From: a virus
Length of the DNA stretch: 29,232 nt
IMG/VR virus record: IMGVR_UViG_3300042383_000727
Coordinates: 1 to 29,232 of that record
Strand: one strand, 5' to 3'
The position numbers and the translations under genes were made by a program. Below are positions 22,082 to 29,232 of this stretch, piece by piece (positions within the stretch are counted from its first letter, which is position 1; every line of letters starts with the position of its first letter). Under the pieces are notes generated by a model, which did no database searches, was not told the origin of the DNA, and saw only the letters and a program-made list of their open reading frames with translations.

Positions 22082-22314
22082 GAGCTTGTACCTTCGAGCA
22101 TCGGATATACACGCATTCCCCACTCACGCCAATCCGAGAACTGATATGGATCGGGAATAATTTGCTGCGTAAATGGCGAGGCACGCAACAGCCCTATAGC
22201 CCAGCCTTGCCACGCGGCCTCTTCGGGCGGTGACCCGAACGACCACGCGTCGTTGACGGACAATACGACCGAGGAGGCCCAGTCTTGCCAAGTCATGCCG
22301 CGAGGGTCGATCAT
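22078..22314 (-). CDS. Miniprotein with three WxxWA repeats
   Basis: This 78-residue protein is built from three short repeats of the form W-x-x-W-A/G-x-x-(V/L): WQDWASSVV (residues 9-17), WQGWAIGLL and WREWGMRVY. Each is followed by a turn and hydrophobic residues. Small tryptophan-repeat proteins of this kind occur beside tail genes in podovirus-like phages and may dock on tail or head proteins. It is coupled by ATGA overlaps to the upstream nozzle candidate (at 22314) and the downstream virion protein (at 22081). A second possible start (M7) would shorten it slightly. No enzymatic motif was seen. Confidence 0.68.
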   Translation of the reverse strand: MIDPRGMTWQDWASSVVLSVNDAWSFGSPPEEAAWQGWAIGLLRASPFTQQIIPDPYQFSDWREWGMRVYPMLEGTSS

Positions 22315-24086
22315 CCCAGTGTCGTCCCGTCGCCGGACTGGACGTGTGCAAGCACAAGGCCCATCTGATAGTCGCCGCCGAGAGTGTTGCTCTCGAAGCG
22401 GAAGCGCAGCTCGCGGCGCTGTGTCTTCAGGAAGACGACCTGCTCCTGCGGCGTCTGCGGGTTCTCAACGAATGTCATGATTATGCCGTTGACTTCAGGC
22501 GCACGAGCGTTGGCGCGGCCCATAACCTGCACCGTCATGTCGCCGCTCTGCACGAAGTCTGGCTCAAGCATTAGTACCTGCAGCGACTTGTTAATCTGCG
22601 ACGTGGCAGGCAGGGACAAGTCGGCAGTCTCGAAGAAGGACTGTATGGGGTTGAGCGTCAGGCCGTCAATCTCGTCGGTGCCGACCTCGTGAACCCAGAA
22701 CTTGTACGGATTGTCGAACGTCATGTCGAACGTGGCCGCGCTACCAGAGCCGCCAGTCACGCTGACAGGGTTGACTGGGATCTCCGTGTACTGGCCCGCG
22801 TTGGTGATGGTAACGCCGGTGATGGCCCCGCTGCCGCCGACAGTTGAGACCGTCAACTCCGTGCTAATTTGGCCCAGACCCCCAACGAGGGTGAGCGTGT
22901 CGCCGACAGTGTAGCCGGTGCCGCCCGCAAATACTCCAGCCCCAAAGGCCGCAGCCTCCTGCGGCTCAACGCCAGACAGGAGCGGCTTGCGGAAGACGGC
23001 GGGGAAGAGGCCCGCACCGCGTCCGCCATTGGGCAGCTCGGTGTCGTACCACGTATTCTCGCGCACGTTGTAGATGACGGCGTGGTTCGGCTCGATGCTG
23101 TCGCCGAACGGGAAGCACCACCAGATCTCGCCGAAGCGCGGAACCTTATACGCGAACACCTTCTGGCGCTGCGCGTAGTTTAGGTTGTCGAAGAAGAAGT
23201 TGATGTTCATGTTGTTTTCGACTTCGCGCACGACGCCGTTGAACGTCAGGAAGCGATCGGTGCCAATCCAGTAGAAAATGCCGTCGTACTCGATGACGGA
23301 CGCGGCCGACAGGATCGAGGACTGTGTGCTGATTGTGTCGAACTGGAACACCGCCGTGCCGCCGACATAGGTGCCGCGAATGAGGCTGTCGGCTGACCAG
23401 AAGAGGCCCGACGGGCTGTTGCCCGGTCCGCCGCGCAGCGGCATGCCTTTGACGACCTTCTGGCCGGTGATGTACGCATTGCCTGCGCCAGAGCTGGTAA
23501 AGTCTGCGGGGTCGTTCGGCACGGACCACGCCGCGTAGCCGTCGTTGCCGAAGGCAAACGTGTACGGCGGCAGCGTGACGACGCCGCCAGTGACGTTGAA
23601 GTTTGCGGGCACCGTGGTGACTTGCGTCAGGGCAGACGTACCGAGGAGGTCGCCAACGAAGAGCGCGCCGCCGTCGCTGTTGCATATGCAGTTCAGGTTC
23701 GGCGCGACTTGCGCGACGATCTGGTTGCCGTTCGTCGTGTCGTACGCCGTGGCGAACTGCCAAAGGTTCCCTGCGTCTGGGGTGAAGCCCGACGCCGGTG
23801 TGCGGTCGGTAATGACGCTCGTGTTGTACGTGCCGTCGATGAAGAAGCGTTCAAGGCGGTTGGCCGATCCGGCGTGGACGTAGGTCAACAGATCCTGCGT
23901 ATATTCTGCGAGCGTGCGCGGCAGGCCGCGCAGGAACTTGTTGATCGAGCGGTAGCCACCAATTTTACGCGGCAGGCCGCGCTGGAAACGGACCCACTGC
24001 CCGTCAACGTACTGGTCGCCCTCGAACTTCGTCCCATCCCGCTTGATGCCGGGCTTGGACATTATCTGTACGATCTGTTCAGCCAT
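22311..24086 (-). CDS. Probable tail nozzle / DNA-stabilisation-type protein
   Basis: This 591-residue beta-rich protein is compatible with a propeller-like tail protein of the P22 gp10/T7 gp12 kind. It has an N-terminal KRDGTKFEGDQYVDGQWVRF with RKIGGYR, then repeated strand-turn units such as VIEYDGIFYWIGTDRFLTFN (about 264-283), FGEIWWCFPFGD and HAVIYNVRENTWYDTELP. The match is by general pattern, so a nozzle role is inferred. Residues about 382-458 interrupt this fold with a Gly-rich unit (GTGYTVGDTLTLVGG, then ITNAGQYTEIPVNPV). The C-terminus (KTQRRELRFRFESNTLGGDY) resembles a domain found at the end of such proteins. It is one-base coupled to the upstream gene. In this position, next to the fibre, a distal tail role makes sense. 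Confidence 0.6.
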   Translation of the reverse strand: MAEQIVQIMSKPGIKRDGTKFEGDQYVDGQWVRFQRGLPRKIGGYRSINKFLRGLPRTLAEYTQDLLTYVHAGSANRLERFFIDGTYNTSVITDRTPASGFTPDAGNLWQFATAYDTTNGNQIVAQVAPNLNCICNSDGGALFVGDLLGTSALTQVTTVPANFNVTGGVVTLPPYTFAFGNDGYAAWSVPNDPADFTSSGAGNAYITGQKVVKGMPLRGGPGNSPSGLFWSADSLIRGTYVGGTAVFQFDTISTQSSILSAASVIEYDGIFYWIGTDRFLTFNGVVREVENNMNINFFFDNLNYAQRQKVFAYKVPRFGEIWWCFPFGDSIEPNHAVIYNVRENTWYDTELPNGGRGAGLFPAVFRKPLLSGVEPQEAAAFGAGVFAGGTGYTVGDTLTLVGGLGQISTELTVSTVGGSGAITGVTITNAGQYTEIPVNPVSVTGGSGSAATFDMTFDNPYKFWVHEVGTDEIDGLTLNPIQSFFETADLSLPATSQINKSLQVLMLEPDFVQSGDMTVQVMGRANARAPEVNGIIMTFVENPQTPQEQVVFLKTQRRELRFRFESNTLGGDYQMGLVLAHVQSGDGTTLG

Positions 24087-24649
24087 TACAGGGCGTCCGC
24101 GCTAAGGTCTACAGTCCACGTATCAAGCACCGTGGCAGTGCCGGTGCGGCGAACTTGGAATGTTAGTTGGGCATACACGGAGTTTCCTGATCCAGAAATA
24201 TCTACGAACCAAGCGGGGTTGCCGGATGTCGCTACCCAACTGCCAATCGTGCCAACAGGAGGGTTACCGGTGTAAGTAGCGTAAACTTCGTAGTTTCCAC
24301 CTTGGCTGGTGGGCGTGCACCACTGCTGTACGTACATGTAAGAGCCGCCGTTATACTGTTCGTATACCTGCCCGTTGGCAGCACCGGCACCAAAAATAGC
24401 ATATCCTGCTTCAGAATAACCCCCAGCACTGGCGTTTACCGAGTGGTCGTTAAAGTCCACGACCACACTGCTCTTACCGTAGAAGTTGGTCGGCACGATG
24501 ATAGCGCCAGACGCGACGCCCGCCAGTGTGCGGACATCGGTGTCGTTCAGCGAAACCGTGGCGGTAGCGGATTTACCCAACTCAAGGTTGATGGACTGCC
24601 CCGCAGTGCTGCCACCCAAGCTGATTGGGCCTGAAGAGTTGAGCGTCAT
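24086..24649 (-). CDS. Small tail/fibre-associated protein
   Basis: This 187-residue protein opens with SSGPISLGGSTAGQSINLEL and continues DTDVRTLAGVASGAIIVPTN then FYGKS. This N-terminal module is very common in phage tail and fibre-region proteins. The C-terminal 120 residues are beta-rich and Gly/Tyr/Ser/Thr rich with few charges (YVQQWCTPTSQGGNYEVYAT, VDLSADAL), typical of an exposed adhesive or decoration domain. It probably attaches to the fibre or tail hub, with a variable tip. It is coupled to both neighbours by one-base TAATG overlaps. Confidence 0.7.
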   Translation of the reverse strand: MTLNSSGPISLGGSTAGQSINLELGKSATATVSLNDTDVRTLAGVASGAIIVPTNFYGKSSVVVDFNDHSVNASAGGYSEAGYAIFGAGAANGQVYEQYNGGSYMYVQQWCTPTSQGGNYEVYATYTGNPPVGTIGSWVATSGNPAWFVDISGSGNSVYAQLTFQVRRTGTATVLDTWTVDLSADAL

Positions 24650-27600
24650 TATTTAGCTCCCCGTAGCTCGTCCAGTTCTGCCTTTAACTCTTTGATGGCC
24701 GCGAATGCCACGGCGACCAGTTTCTCGTAATCAACAGCCAGTGTGCCATCGTCGCGGGTGCGAACGGCCAATGGGAACATTGCCTCCACGTCCTGCGCGA
24801 TGACGCCGAAGTCGCTCTTGCGGACGAAGTAGTCGTCCTCGCCGCCATGCTCTGCGATGTAGGCATCGGTCCAGTCGAAGGTCTTGCCGCCAACTGTAGT
24901 CACGATGGTGAGGGCGTTCTCGATTGGACGCACGTTCTCTTTCAGGCGCGCATCGGACGAGTAGAACGCCGTGACGTTGTTGGTCGCACGGATCTCGCCC
25001 GCAGTGCCTGAACCAGCGGTGCCGACGCCGAGGCTGTTGACCTGATAGTTGTTGCTTGTGTTCAGCGCGTTGGCTGTGGTCGCCGTTGTGGCAGTCGTGG
25101 CTGACGTCGCGCTCGTGGCTGACGTTGCGCTGGTCGCCGATGTGGCCGTCGCCGCGTTGCCGCTGATGTTGATGCCCCAAGTGCCGCTTGCGCCCGAACC
25201 TCCACGCGATGGGACATCAAGCGCGGTTTGCGCACCGCTTGCGGTGCTGGAGCCTGTGCCGCCGTTGACGACGGCGACGGTGCCGGTAAGCTTAGAGGCC
25301 GCCAGCGACGCGATGAAAGACGGATCAGAATAGCTGGCCGTCGTCACGACGCCGTTGGGCACGCTCGCGGCGGTGCCGCTGATGCTAATGCCCCACGTGC
25401 CGCTTGCGCCCGAGCCTGTTGTGGATGGCACACCGAGTGCAGACTGCGCAGTGGCTTGTGTGGTTCCGCCGGTGCCGCCGTTGCCGATCGCAAGCGTGCC
25501 GCCAAGAGTAAGCGTGCCGGACGTTGTGATAGGACCGCCGGTCAGGGTCATTCCAGTCGTGCCGCCGGAGCCGCTGACACTGGTGACAGTACCCGCGCTG
25601 CCTGTGGCAGAGATAGTGATCGAACCAGCGCCGTTGGAGATGCTGATGCCAGAACCGGCAGTAAGCGTCGCCTTCGCGAGTGTATTGCCAGTGCTGTTCC
25701 CGATGAGCAGCTGCCCGTTGGTGTACGTCGTCTGGCCGGTGCCGCCGTTGGTGACGGCCACAGTGCCAGTGACGTTGGCTGCGTTGCCGCTAATGTCGCC
25801 AGTTATCTTCGTGCCAGCGAGTGCCGTGATCCACGTCGGGTTGGAGTAGGAGCCAGTCGTCACGACGCCGTTCGTCGCCGTCGCTGCGTTACCGCTGACG
25901 TTAATCGCCCACGTCCCGCTGGCGTCGCCGCCGGTGCGCGTCGGCACATCGAGTGCGGTGCGTGCGAGGGCTGCCGTAGTCGCGCCAGTACCGCCGTTGG
26001 CGATGGCGACCGTGCCGGTGACGTTGGCGGCGCTGCCGCCTATGTTACCCGTGATCTTTGAGCCCGCGAGTGATGTTATCCAAGCCGGATCTGCGTACGA
26101 GCCCGTTGTGACGACGCCATTCGTGGCGGTGCCCGCGTTTCCTGTGACGTTGATGCCCCACGTCCCACTTGCGCCAGATCCAGTGCTCGAGGGGACGTCG
26201 AGTGCAGAGCGTGCACCAGACGCAGTAGTGGACCCTGTACCGCCGTTGGCGATGGCGAGTGTGCCCGCGAGGGTGATGGTGCCCGCGCCGGTGACAGGTC
26301 CGCCGGAAGTGGTCAGGCCTGTCGTACCGCCGCTGACGTCTACTGACGTTACGGAGCCGCCGCCAGCTGTGGACGATATGGTGATACCGCCCGCGCTGTT
26401 CGTGACAACGATACCGGAACCGGCACTGAGGGTCGAGAGGTTGTAGCCTGTGCCGTTGCCGATCAGAAGCTGCCCGTTTGTGGGCGTGGTCGCAACACCG
26501 GTGCCGCCCTGTGCGACAGTGAGCGCGGTGGTCAAGCCCGTGAGAGAGGTGATGTCGGAGTTCGCACCTGCGGCTGCCGCGCCGAGCGTGAGGCGTGCGC
26601 CGGAGGCACTGGTCGCGCCAGTGCCCCCAGACGCTATCGCGAGCGTTCCGCCGAGTGTCAGCGTGCCCGAGGTTGTGACCGGCGAGCCGGTGAAGGATAG
26701 GCCGGTTGTGCCGCCCGATGCGGCCACCGACGTTACAGTACCAGCACCGGCGGTGGACGTGATGGTGATGCCGCCCGCGCTGTTCGTGATGCTGATGCCC
26801 GAGCCAGCCGTCAGGGTCGCCTTCGTGAGCGTGTTGCCTGTGCTGTTACCGATGAGCAACTGCCCGTCGGTGTATGTAGTTTGACCCGTTCCGCCGTTGG
26901 CGACAGGCAGAGCAGTGCCCGACAGCGACACGGCAAGCGTGCCGGACGTCGTGATCGGCGAGCCTGTTACGGACAGGAAGGACGGTACTGTCAGCGCGAC
27001 GCTGGTAACCGAGCCTGAGCCCGTGCCGACGCCCACGCCGTTGATGAAGAGGCCCGTGGCATTGATGGTGCCCGCGCCCTGCGCGCCAGCCGTAGGCGCG
27101 CCGATCTGGATGCCTGCCGCGTTGGTGAGCGCAGTGATGTCTGCGTTCGAGCCGCTTGCCGCAGCGCCGAGGTTCGTGCGTGCGCCGCCAGCGGTCGTGG
27201 AGCCGGTGCCGCCCTGCGCGACGGTCAATGCCGTCGTGAGGCCCGTGATTGACGTGATGTCGGAGTTCGCGCCTGCGGCTGCCGCCGAGATGGTTGAGCG
27301 CGCACTCGCGGCAGTCGCCGCAGTGAAGAGCGCAGCGCCGATGCCCGTCGCGCCCAAGTTGGTGCGCGCCGAGGTTGGGTTGTTTGCGCCGGTGCCGCCC
27401 TGCAATACAGGTAAGATGCCCGCGAAGGGCGCGGATGTAGTTGCCGAGATGATGTCCGTACCGTCGCAGTACAGGATCGCGGTCTCGCCCTGAGTAACCA
27501 GTGTGGCTGCGCCGCTGGCGGTCTTGATGCCGAGCGTGAACGCGCCGGTCGTGGCGTTGTTTACCCAATACTGTTGGACCGTTGCGGGCACGACGATGTT

Positions 27601-28449
27601 GGCGTTGGACGTCAGCGTGCCGTTGAACTTGTACGCGATGCGGTTCAGCTCAGATCCAGAGAGCGTGTACGTGCCGCCGGTGACGGCGATGGTCGTGTAG
27701 TCAAAGGCGAAGACGGCCTGCTGTCCGAGGCCGATGGTGTACCACTGGACGCCGTCGCTGACGACCACGGCGCTGTCGCCCGGCTGCAGGCGGAGTGTGG
27801 ACGACGCGTTGATAAGCTCCGTGCCGGACGGGTCGATGGTCAAGTCGCCTTGGCCGCCGTTGCGGACCTGCACGAACCAGCCGTCGCCAGCGCCGACGGC
27901 CGTAGGCAAGTTCAACGTGCCGAGGCCGCCGTTCCAGACAAAGACCTTAGCGCGGTCAGGGGCCGTGAGGCTGTAGGGCGTGATGGAGAAGTCAACGACT
28001 TCGTAATTCTGTGCGAGTTCCGAGCCGTCTGCGATCAGACCGGCACCGGCGAGGGCCGCAGCTTGTGCCTGCGCCACGGCAGCGCCGTAGCGGAATGTGC
28101 GCCAAATACCGCCGACGGTGGTGTTGTTGATGAGGTACGCCTGCCACTGCTCGCCTGCGCCAATGCTCAGAATTGCGTTGCCTGCGGCGTTGTCGATGGT
28201 GATGGTATCGGGGCCGAGGTTGTTGAACAGGATTGTCTGGCCGACGCTGACGGCAGTCGCGTCAGGAAGCGTGACGGTGAACGGCCCTGTCGGTGTGATG
28301 TCGATGATGCGCGCGACGACGCTGTCGCCCTCGCCTGCGCCAACTGGCCAGTTAAGCGCGATGTCGTCGGTGAGCGCCAGCGAGAGGTAGGAAACGTCTG
28401 CGGGGTATATCGTCGTGCCGCCGAAGACTTGAGTGAAACTGCCAGACAT
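24649..28449 (-). CDS. Tail fibre/spike with C-terminal S74 autoprocessing chaperone
   Basis: This 1266-residue receptor-binding fibre is the longest protein here. The N-terminal about 350 residues (begins MSGSFTQVFGGTTIYPADVS) likely attach it to the virion. The centre is a long series of GGTG-containing repeats (NGGTGQTTYTNGQLLIGNST; SGASGTWGINISGNAATA) giving a low-charge, Gly/Thr/Ser-rich trimeric beta shaft, followed by an ATS/ATT run. The final 102 residues form the S74 intramolecular chaperone: SSDARLKENV gives the Ser-Asp pair at which cleavage normally occurs (before S1165), then FDWTDAYIAEHG, FGVIAQDVEAMFP and a terminal coiled coil. A strong ribosome site (AGGAGG) precedes ATG 28449. 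The S74 domain is established to assist trimer folding then cut itself off. Confidence 0.92.
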   Translation of the reverse strand: MSGSFTQVFGGTTIYPADVSYLSLALTDDIALNWPVGAGEGDSVVARIIDITPTGPFTVTLPDATAVSVGQTILFNNLGPDTITIDNAAGNAILSIGAGEQWQAYLINNTTVGGIWRTFRYGAAVAQAQAAALAGAGLIADGSELAQNYEVVDFSITPYSLTAPDRAKVFVWNGGLGTLNLPTAVGAGDGWFVQVRNGGQGDLTIDPSGTELINASSTLRLQPGDSAVVVSDGVQWYTIGLGQQAVFAFDYTTIAVTGGTYTLSGSELNRIAYKFNGTLTSNANIVVPATVQQYWVNNATTGAFTLGIKTASGAATLVTQGETAILYCDGTDIISATTSAPFAGILPVLQGGTGANNPTSARTNLGATGIGAALFTAATAASARSTISAAAAGANSDITSITGLTTALTVAQGGTGSTTAGGARTNLGAAASGSNADITALTNAAGIQIGAPTAGAQGAGTINATGLFINGVGVGTGSGSVTSVALTVPSFLSVTGSPITTSGTLAVSLSGTALPVANGGTGQTTYTDGQLLIGNSTGNTLTKATLTAGSGISITNSAGGITITSTAGAGTVTSVAASGGTTGLSFTGSPVTTSGTLTLGGTLAIASGGTGATSASGARLTLGAAAAGANSDITSLTGLTTALTVAQGGTGVATTPTNGQLLIGNGTGYNLSTLSAGSGIVVTNSAGGITISSTAGGGSVTSVDVSGGTTGLTTSGGPVTGAGTITLAGTLAIANGGTGSTTASGARSALDVPSSTGSGASGTWGINVTGNAGTATNGVVTTGSYADPAWITSLAGSKITGNIGGSAANVTGTVAIANGGTGATTAALARTALDVPTRTGGDASGTWAINVSGNAATATNGVVTTGSYSNPTWITALAGTKITGDISGNAANVTGTVAVTNGGTGQTTYTNGQLLIGNSTGNTLAKATLTAGSGISISNGAGSITISATGSAGTVTSVSGSGGTTGMTLTGGPITTSGTLTLGGTLAIGNGGTGGTTQATAQSALGVPSTTGSGASGTWGISISGTAASVPNGVVTTASYSDPSFIASLAASKLTGTVAVVNGGTGSSTASGAQTALDVPSRGGSGASGTWGINISGNAATATSATSATSATSATSATTATTATTANALNTSNNYQVNSLGVGTAGSGTAGEIRATNNVTAFYSSDARLKENVRPIENALTIVTTVGGKTFDWTDAYIAEHGGEDDYFVRKSDFGVIAQDVEAMFPLAVRTRDDGTLAVDYEKLVAVAFAAIKELKAELDELRGAK
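25067..25150 (-). repeat. Simple Ala-Thr-Ser codon repeat
   Basis: About 25 codons encode a run of ATS then ATT triplets (on the plus strand seen as repeated GGC/CGT-GAC-GT patterns). It lies just before the S74 chaperone domain and probably forms a flexible or triple-beta-helix linker. It is compositionally simple and could expand or contract. Confidence 0.7.
25136..27430 (-). repeat. Tandem GGTG repeats in the fibre gene
   Basis: Amino-acid units built on '(A/V)xNGGTG...ALxVPS', 'SGTWGINxSGNA' and 'QLLIGNSTGNTL' recur many times. Two segments (around 25650-25760 and 26790-26900) show closely similar DNA encoding the same peptide block. Such repeats can recombine and change fibre length. 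Confidence 0.75.
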
Positions 28450-28451
28450 CT

Positions 28452-29105
28452 TTAAGCCTCCTTACGAGTGGCGCTGCGGTCGAGTATCTTGGCGAGGTCT
28501 TCGCCATTCAACATGCCAGCCGCACGGTCGTACATATTTTGCCATACAGGGATGCGCTCGTCGTTCTTCAGGAATGGCGTCGCCTCTAGGAGGGTGGCAT
28601 ACAGAAGGATTTCGGGTGCGTTTTCGGTGAGCCAGTTTGTCTGCGCCTCCTCGTCGAGGAGCGGCGGCAGTTGGTAGTACAGGATCTCGATTGGGTAATC
28701 TACGTCGGGTGTCGGCGCGACGAGCCAGTGATTATAGTCATAGTCGCTGTAGAATATCGGTTGCGCGGTTTCGGTGGCGTCGGGCCAATAGCTGCGCAAA
28801 TAATCGTAGCTGCGCGTGAACAGCGCCGTGCGGCTGTTGTTGTCTGCGCCGGTGCCGATAAACATCGACACGGTGTCGCGCCACCTGTCGGGCTTATCCA
28901 CTACGGGATTGCCCGCAGATAGTTGCGCAGTGACGACGTTGATGAAGCCTTGGATCTTCAGCTCGCGGGCGATGCGACGCTCGGCGAGGTTGATAAGGCG
29001 CGGGATCTGCTCGAAGACGATTGGGTCGGAGGCAAGCGTATCCCCACGCTCAAGGTAGCGCTGCACGTCCTGCTTTAGAGATGTAAACGTCATCGCAGTG
29101 GCCAT
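28452..29105 (-). CDS. Putative head-tail adaptor protein
   Basis: This 217-residue protein looks like a podovirus-type head-tail adaptor (SU10-type/gp11-like). The helical N-terminus contains LKQDVQRYLERGD and the characteristic FEQIPRLINLAERRIARELK (about residues 31-50) followed by 'IQGF'. Then come beta-rich parts such as TRSYDYLRSYWPDATETAQP and YNHWLVAPTPDVDYPIEILY, and a C-terminal helix in which PEILLYATLLEATPF lies. Such adaptors bind the portal ring and receive the tail. The assignment rests on pattern memory and position at the head-proximal end of the visible late operon. The start at 29105 has AGGGG upstream; an internal ATG (M5, 29093) is an alternative. The stop lies 2 nt from the fibre gene. 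Confidence 0.62.
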   Translation of the reverse strand: MATAMTFTSLKQDVQRYLERGDTLASDPIVFEQIPRLINLAERRIARELKIQGFINVVTAQLSAGNPVVDKPDRWRDTVSMFIGTGADNNSRTALFTRSYDYLRSYWPDATETAQPIFYSDYDYNHWLVAPTPDVDYPIEILYYQLPPLLDEEAQTNWLTENAPEILLYATLLEATPFLKNDERIPVWQNMYDRAAGMLNGEDLAKILDRSATRKEA

Positions 29106-29144
29106 AATACGCCCCTATAACAGATTTAAGTTAGAATAACAGCC

Positions 29145-29167
29145 TTCGCCGCGCCAGTCGCGGCGAA
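29145..29167 (-). terminator. Hairpin between late genes (weak terminator or stabiliser)
   Basis: A perfect 9-bp stem (TTCGCCGCG, 5-nt loop, CGCGGCGAA) lies 9 nt after the stop of the truncated gene and 39 nt before the adaptor start. The downstream side on the minus strand reads GGCTGTTATTC, with only scattered T residues, so it is at most a leaky terminator. It may instead protect the 3' end of the upstream (perhaps capsid) transcript. Confidence 0.5.
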
Positions 29168-29175
29168 TTTGTTGA

Positions 29176-29232
29176 TTACCCAGCAAGGTACTGTGAAAGC
29201 AGACCGGCGATCGTCGCAACGACCGCTAACCC
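29176..29232 (-). CDS. C-terminal fragment of an upstream late gene
   Basis: The minus strand from the window edge encodes 18 codons (GLAVVATIAGLLSQYLAG) before TAA at 29178-29176. The hydrophobic end and the following hairpin suggest the 3' end of a real gene, but no identity can be given. Its position before the adaptor would suit a capsid-region protein. Only the end is visible, so this is tentative. Confidence 0.4.
   Translation of the reverse strand, partial: GLAVVATIAGLLSQYLAG

Noticed and set aside
25067-25150. The ATS/ATT codon run as a non-coding microsatellite
   Set aside because: It keeps the reading frame of the fibre gene, codons vary at synonymous positions, and such linkers before S74 domains are common.
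25228-28455. Long plus-strand frames opposite the fibre gene (for example 27574-28455 and 25228-26061)
   Set aside because: They arise from the repetitive GC-rich fibre coding sequence, have low-complexity products and no ribosome sites.
1-29232. tRNA genes, CRISPR arrays, insertion sequences, integrase or attachment sites
   Set aside because: I saw no cloverleaf-like segments, regular short repeats with spacers, transposase or integrase motifs. A tRNAscan-SE run would be needed to exclude a tRNA formally.

Overview
The window reads as about 29 kb of a tailed phage genome (or a prophage of one). It is GC-rich and densely packed, with start/stop overlaps of the ATGA, GTGA or TAATG type at most gene junctions. 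An alphaproteobacterial host is likely: the phage carries a GapR/DUF2312 gene, a family typical of that class. A short-tailed (podovirus-like) virion is the best guess. There is no tape-measure, tail-tube or sheath gene, while a head-tail adaptor candidate, a nozzle-like protein and several long, glycine/alanine-rich virion proteins are present. Terminase, portal, most of the capsid genes and lysis genes must lie outside the window.

Layout. Positions 1-1961 (+) hold a chain of very small genes: coiled-coil proteins, two or three membrane miniproteins and two helix-turn-helix proteins. Positions 1964-12222 (+) form the replication and recombination module. It contains a fused primase-helicase (1964-3973), a DUF2800 Cas4-like nuclease (5240-6430), a DUF2815 ssDNA-binding protein (6459-7043), GapR (7040-7294), an HTH protein (7433-7732), family A DNA polymerase (7729-9699), a VRR-NUC nuclease (10193-10486) and an SF2/SNF2-like helicase (10683-12047), with small unknown genes between them. 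Positions 12180-29232 (-) form the late structural operon, transcribed right to left: the end of an unseen gene, a hairpin, the adaptor, an S74-type tail fibre, a small tail protein, a nozzle candidate, a W-repeat miniprotein and five virion proteins. The two arms converge and overlap at 12180-12222. No gene-free stretch exceeds 300 bases; the longest is 7295-7432.

Most interesting region: 7275-7433. A sigma70-like promoter leads into two abutting inverted repeats (13 bp perfect; 23 bp with one mismatch) in front of the HTH gene. The 34-nt loop of the second hairpin is complementary, over about 20 paired positions, to the ribosome-binding regions of two distant genes (4049 and 10534). Those two genes share a duplicated 58-bp promoter/leader module. 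The loop is also complementary, over 9 nt, to the start-codon region of its own gene. This suggests an RNA (or leader) that controls translation of several phage genes, and I have not seen it described. It is inference from sequence complementarity only.
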